A DNA stretch of 64,000 nucleotides from DASRJG01 sp964647625 (GTDB taxonomy: Bacteria; Acidobacteriota; Polarisedimenticolia; Polarisedimenticolales; DASRJG01). Positions 61,169-64,000 of this stretch are shown here, piece after piece (the first letter of the stretch is position 1; each line of letters opens with the position of its first letter). A program made the translations under genes and the position numbers. Under the pieces are notes generated by a model. That model worked only from the letters and a program-made list of their open reading frames with translations, was not told the DNA's origin and ran no database searches. Where the stretch lies: the NCBI GenBank assembly GCA_964647625.1, contig CAZYHZ010000018.1, forward strand, positions 8,660 to 72,659. Direction: 5' to 3'.

Positions 61169-62197
61169 GTGCCGTCCCTTCTGGCCAGACGTCACCCCCT
61201 GGCCGCGACGGAGGCGCAGGAACGGGCACTCGCCGCGACCGGCGTACCCGCATTCGACGACGTGCTCGCCCGCCACGGCGTGGCACCGCTTCGCACCGCG
61301 CGCATCGACGTCCTCCAGGTCAACGTCGGCAAGCTCTGCAACCAGACGTGCGCCCATTGCCATGTCGATGCGGGACCCGACCGCCGGGAGTCGATGAGCG
61401 CCGCAACCGCGGCGCAGGTGATCGAGCTGCTCGCGGCTCACGGCATCCCGACGCTCGACATCACGGGGGGGGCGCCGGAGCTGAGCCCTCGATTCCGCTT
61501 CCTGGTCGACCAGGGCCGGGCGCTGGGACGCCGAGTCATCGACCGGTGCAACCTGACCGTGCTCACCCTGCCCGCCCAGTCGGATCTCGTCGACTACCTC
61601 GCGGCGCGGCGTGTCGAGATCGTCGCCTCCCTGCCGTCGTTCCGGCAGCCCGGAACCGATGCCCAGCGCGGCGACGGTGTCTTCGAAAAGAGCCTGAAGG
61701 GCCTGTCGATGCTCAACCGGGCCGGGTACGGGCAGGGCTCGGGTCTCATCCTCAACCTTGTCCACAACCCCGTCGGCGCGTTCCTACCCGGAAGCGAGGC
61801 GTCCCTGTCTCGGGACTACCGCCGCGAGCTGGGAGATCGGTACGGGATCGTGTTCGACGAGCTCTACACCATCACCAACATGCCGATCAGCCGCTTCCTG
61901 GAATTCCTGGAGCAGAGCGGGAACACCGGGCGGTACATGGACCTCCTCGTGCGCAGCTTCAACCCCCGCGCCGCGGCGGGCGTGATGTGCCGGACCCACC
62001 TATCGGTCGGATGGGACGGCCGGCTGTACGACTGTGATTTCAATCAAATGCTGGATTTGCCGGTGGACGGAGGGGCGCCGGCGACCCTGGGAGGGCTGAT
62101 TTCGGCGAAGACCCTGCAGAGGACCGTGCGCACGGGTCTCCACTGCTTCGGGTGCACGGCCGGGGCCGGGTCGAGCTGCGGGGGAAGCCTCGATTGA
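61169..62197 (+). CDS. arsS: radical SAM protein, ArsS-like (arsenosugar biosynthesis)
   Basis: 342 residues. The radical SAM motif is C57-N-Q-T-C61-A-H-C64. D-I-T-G-G-A-P-E-L, the N-L-V-H-N-P-V-G segment and Y-T-I-T-N-M-P-I follow. A Cys-rich C-terminal end (C-R-T-H, C-D-F-N-Q-M and H-C-F-G-C-T-A-G-A-G-S-S-C-G-G) probably binds further clusters, as in the DUF3641/ArsS group. It is proposed to couple a deoxyadenosyl group to dimethylarsenic species. No ArsM methyltransferase is in the window. The start is GTG. Confidence 0.87.
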   Translation: MPSLLARRHPLAATEAQERALAATGVPAFDDVLARHGVAPLRTARIDVLQVNVGKLCNQTCAHCHVDAGPDRRESMSAATAAQVIELLAAHGIPTLDITGGAPELSPRFRFLVDQGRALGRRVIDRCNLTVLTLPAQSDLVDYLAARRVEIVASLPSFRQPGTDAQRGDGVFEKSLKGLSMLNRAGYGQGSGLILNLVHNPVGAFLPGSEASLSRDYRRELGDRYGIVFDELYTITNMPISRFLEFLEQSGNTGRYMDLLVRSFNPRAAAGVMCRTHLSVGWDGRLYDCDFNQMLDLPVDGGAPATLGGLISAKTLQRTVRTGLHCFGCTAGAGSSCGGSLD

Positions 62198-62360
62198 GTT
62201 GCCCCGAAAACGCGGCTTGCGATACCATCCGGCGCTTGCTTTGCTCAATCGACGGGGTAAGTACCAGGGCTGATTGCGGAGTTCACACAGCGGCCGGAAC
62301 CTGCCATGCTGGCGGAAGGCAAGGGCTCCTTGGAAGATGGTCGGTATGACGGGGGAGAAC

Positions 62361-63227
62361 ATGCGAACGACATCCCGTAGCTGGCTCGGCCTCTTGCCGG
62401 TGGCAGCCCTCGCCATCGTGCTGATGGGTTGTCCGGGCGTTTCCGCCTTCAAGGTTCGGGTCTACCTCAAGAAGGGGAACGAGCTCTATACCGCGCAAAA
62501 GTACGAGGAAGCGATCCAGCAGTACCAGCAGATCCTGCAAATCGACCCGAACAACTGGGATGCGAATTACCTGATCTCGGTGTCGTACCTGGCCCTCTAT
62601 CACCCCGGCTCCGAGCACCCGAAGGACAAGGAGTACGCCCAAAAGGGGTTGGCCCAGTTCGAGAAGACCCTGACCCTGACCCCGCCCAACGCCGAGACGA
62701 AAGAAAAGACCGAAAAGTTCTACCTCGGCTTCCTCGATTCGACGGGCGACAAGGACAAGGCGATCGCCTACCTCGAAAAGCAGCTCGAATCGAGACCGAA
62801 CGACCTCATCCTGATCAACCAGATCGCCACGATGTACCAGAAGAAGGGCGACTTCACGAAGGCGCTCGAGTATTTCGAAAAGCGCGCCAACATGGATTCG
62901 AAGAACAAGGAAGCCTGGTACACGCTCGGCGTCAACTGCTGGGCGCGGTCTTACAACGGGAACAAGAACAACAACGTGTCCCAGGAAGAGCGCGAGACCG
63001 TCGTCGACAAGGGGATCAAGGCGCTGGACAAGGCGCTCGAGCTCGATCCGAATTACTTCGAAGCCCTCTCCTACATCAACCTGCTCTACCGCGAGAAGTC
63101 GCAAACGCTGAGCAAGGTCGGCAAGAACGACGAAGCCAGGGAAGCCTGGACGAAGGCGGACGACTACCAGAAAAAGGCGATCGACCTTCGCAAGTCGCAG
63201 CAGGCGGGCAAGGCAAAAGCGGGCTAG
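62361..63227 (+). CDS. TPR-repeat lipoprotein
   Basis: 288 residues. The lipobox L-M-G-C near residue 23 marks lipid anchoring to the envelope. Five or so TPR-like units follow (about 35-280), with A-I-Q-Q-Y-Q-Q-I-L-Q-I-D-P, A-L-E-Y-F-E-K-R-A-N and A-L-D-K-A-L-E-L-D-P. The C-terminus is Lys/Ala-rich. The ATG at 62361 has GGGGGAG 6-10 bases upstream; the frame extends further without a better signal. It lies 28 bp before tonB, so it may be part of an energy-transduction operon. Confidence 0.82.
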   Translation: MRTTSRSWLGLLPVAALAIVLMGCPGVSAFKVRVYLKKGNELYTAQKYEEAIQQYQQILQIDPNNWDANYLISVSYLALYHPGSEHPKDKEYAQKGLAQFEKTLTLTPPNAETKEKTEKFYLGFLDSTGDKDKAIAYLEKQLESRPNDLILINQIATMYQKKGDFTKALEYFEKRANMDSKNKEAWYTLGVNCWARSYNGNKNNNVSQEERETVVDKGIKALDKALELDPNYFEALSYINLLYREKSQTLSKVGKNDEAREAWTKADDYQKKAIDLRKSQQAGKAKAG

Positions 63228-63255
63228 CGTCAGCAGGGCGCACCGAGGGATTTCG

Positions 63256-63978
63256 ATGTTCGATTCGATGCTCGAGAGCACCACCGCGAAGGCGGAAGGC
63301 AGCAAGTGGGCCTTCCCGATCGCGATCGGCGCGCACATCCTGGTGATCGGCCTGATCGTGTTCGTTTCCTACGTCGTCGTTCAGATGGTCCAGGACCCCG
63401 ACGTGATGATCTCGTTCATCGGGACGGCTCCGCCTCCGCCGCCTCCGCCGCCTCCGCCGCCTCCCGCAGGCGCCTCGAAGCCGAAGGTCGAGGAAATCAA
63501 GCCCAAGCCCACCGAGGTCGTTCAGCCGCAGGTCACGCCCGAGGTCGTGCCCAAGGCCCCCGAAGCGCCCGCCGATGAGGGCGTCGAGGGCGGTGTCGAG
63601 GGCGGCGTTCCCGGCGGCGTTCCCGGCGGCGTCGTGGGCGGCGTGGTGGGCGGCGTCGTGGGCGGTGTCGAGGGAGGGACGGGCGACGAGCCGATCCTCC
63701 CGACCGGCGACATGGTCCTTCCCGTCATCGTCAAGAAGGTCGATCCGGACTATCCCGACATCGCCCGCCGGGCCCGCATCGAAGGCAAGGTCATCCTTCA
63801 GGCCGTCGTCGACAAGGAAGGAAACGTCAACGAGGTCAACGTCTTGAGCTCGACCAATCCCATGTTCAACGATTCGGCGATCGAAGCCGTCAAGAAGTGG
63901 AAATACAAGCCGGCTCTCCAGAACGGAAAGCCCGTCGCGGTCTACTACACGATTCGCGTCGATTTCAGATTGCGGTAG
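63256..63978 (+). CDS. tonB: TonB-family energy transducer
   Basis: 240 residues: cytoplasmic start, one helix at about 22-44, a polyproline stretch near residues 57-70, an acidic/Lys-Pro linker, then the G-V-x-G repeat (109-141) and a C-terminal TonB domain (about 155-240) with Y-P-D-I-A-R-R-A-R-I-E-G-K-V near 171 and W-K-Y-K-P-A near 213. The domain contacts TonB-box receptors at the outer membrane. An A-A-G-G-A style gap is absent. The Shine-Dalgarno is weak. A further gene begins 16 bases downstream. Confidence 0.93.
   Translation: MFDSMLESTTAKAEGSKWAFPIAIGAHILVIGLIVFVSYVVVQMVQDPDVMISFIGTAPPPPPPPPPPPPAGASKPKVEEIKPKPTEVVQPQVTPEVVPKAPEAPADEGVEGGVEGGVPGGVPGGVVGGVVGGVVGGVEGGTGDEPILPTGDMVLPVIVKKVDPDYPDIARRARIEGKVILQAVVDKEGNVNEVNVLSSTNPMFNDSAIEAVKKWKYKPALQNGKPVAVYYTIRVDFRLR
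63580..63678 (+). repeat. 12-bp tandem repeat coding Gly-Val-x-Gly in TonB linker
   Basis: Eight in-frame tetrapeptide units (G-V-E-G, G-V-P-G or G-V-V-G) plus one Gly. The DNA units are close to GGCGTCGTGGGC. This type of array changes length by slippage and could extend the periplasmic span of TonB. Confidence 0.8.
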
Positions 63979-63993
63979 CCAAGGAGCGAAAAA

Positions 63994-64000
63994 ATGAATC
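63994..64000 (+). CDS. start of next gene, possibly exbB/tolQ (3' truncated)
   Basis: An ATG with AAGGAG about 8 bases upstream is followed by only two codons' worth of sequence. By position after tonB, an ExbB/TolQ proton-channel subunit is the usual neighbour, but no sequence evidence supports it here. Confidence 0.35.

Noticed and set aside
63425..63480. Proline-rich CCTCCG run as an assembly error
   Set aside because: Polyproline segments are normal in TonB and the frame stays open through to the C-terminal domain.

Overview
This window is high-GC DNA from a Gram-negative bacterium. The Gram-negative call rests on an outer-membrane porin, a TonB protein, lipoproteins and Tat and Sec exported enzymes. 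Respiration is shown by a three-subunit succinate dehydrogenase with one cytochrome b, a small cytochrome c and an aceBA glyoxylate shunt. Several secreted metallopeptidases (two M28, one M13, one M61) point to growth on protein. This gene set and the repeat style fit Acidobacteriota or a neighbouring phylum such as Myxococcota. No rRNA or tRNA is present, so the phylum is an inference. Genes are packed with 1-17 bp overlaps.

Layout. 0-7.6 kb: the end of a UbiD-type decarboxylase, a methyltransferase, a GNAT acetyltransferase, cytochrome c, sdhCAB and a secreted M28 peptidase. 8-12.5 kb: one large exported RHS/YD-repeat protein with an unrecognised cysteine-rich tail. 12.6-26.3 kb: housekeeping and accessory genes (flavin reductase, two TMTC-like membrane/TPR proteins, metallo-beta-lactamase-fold hydrolase, cation/proton antiporter, esterase, aminotransferase, truA, an EXPERA-like membrane protein, OsmC, DJ-1/PfpI, several GNATs). 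26.3-32.3 kb: a six-gene isoprenoid operon (fni, HMG-CoA reductase, mevalonate kinase, mevalonate-phosphate decarboxylase, isopentenyl phosphate kinase, squalene/phytoene synthase) in which every junction overlaps. It has an isopentenyl phosphate kinase and no phosphomevalonate kinase, so it reads as the alternative mevalonate route. 32.4-43.5 kb: an ALDH4A1-like P5C dehydrogenase, gluQ, a second M28 peptidase, DUF1015, PilZ, a Fic protein with both its catalytic His and its inhibitory Glu replaced, a fused formiminotransferase-cyclodeaminase and a Tat-exported glycosylasparaginase. 43.5-51.4 kb: M13 peptidase, aceBA, MsrAB and a porin behind a sigma-54-like promoter and a structured leader. 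51.4-59.1 kb: a seven-gene operon running from a VOC protein to a copper-type P-ATPase. 59.2-64 kb: TPR proteins, an arsenosugar-type peroxidase-like/radical SAM pair and a TonB gene.

The intergenic spaces carry several long palindromes. A 153-bp element has 62-bp perfect arms. A second element has 46-bp arms with one mismatch. Copies of a GGGGACAGTCCCCTTTTTC unit abut or enter gene ends. They resemble REP/BIME elements moved by RAYT transposases, but no transposase lies in the window.

The most unusual items are the double-substituted Fic protein, the alternative mevalonate operon, the palindromes and the porin leader.
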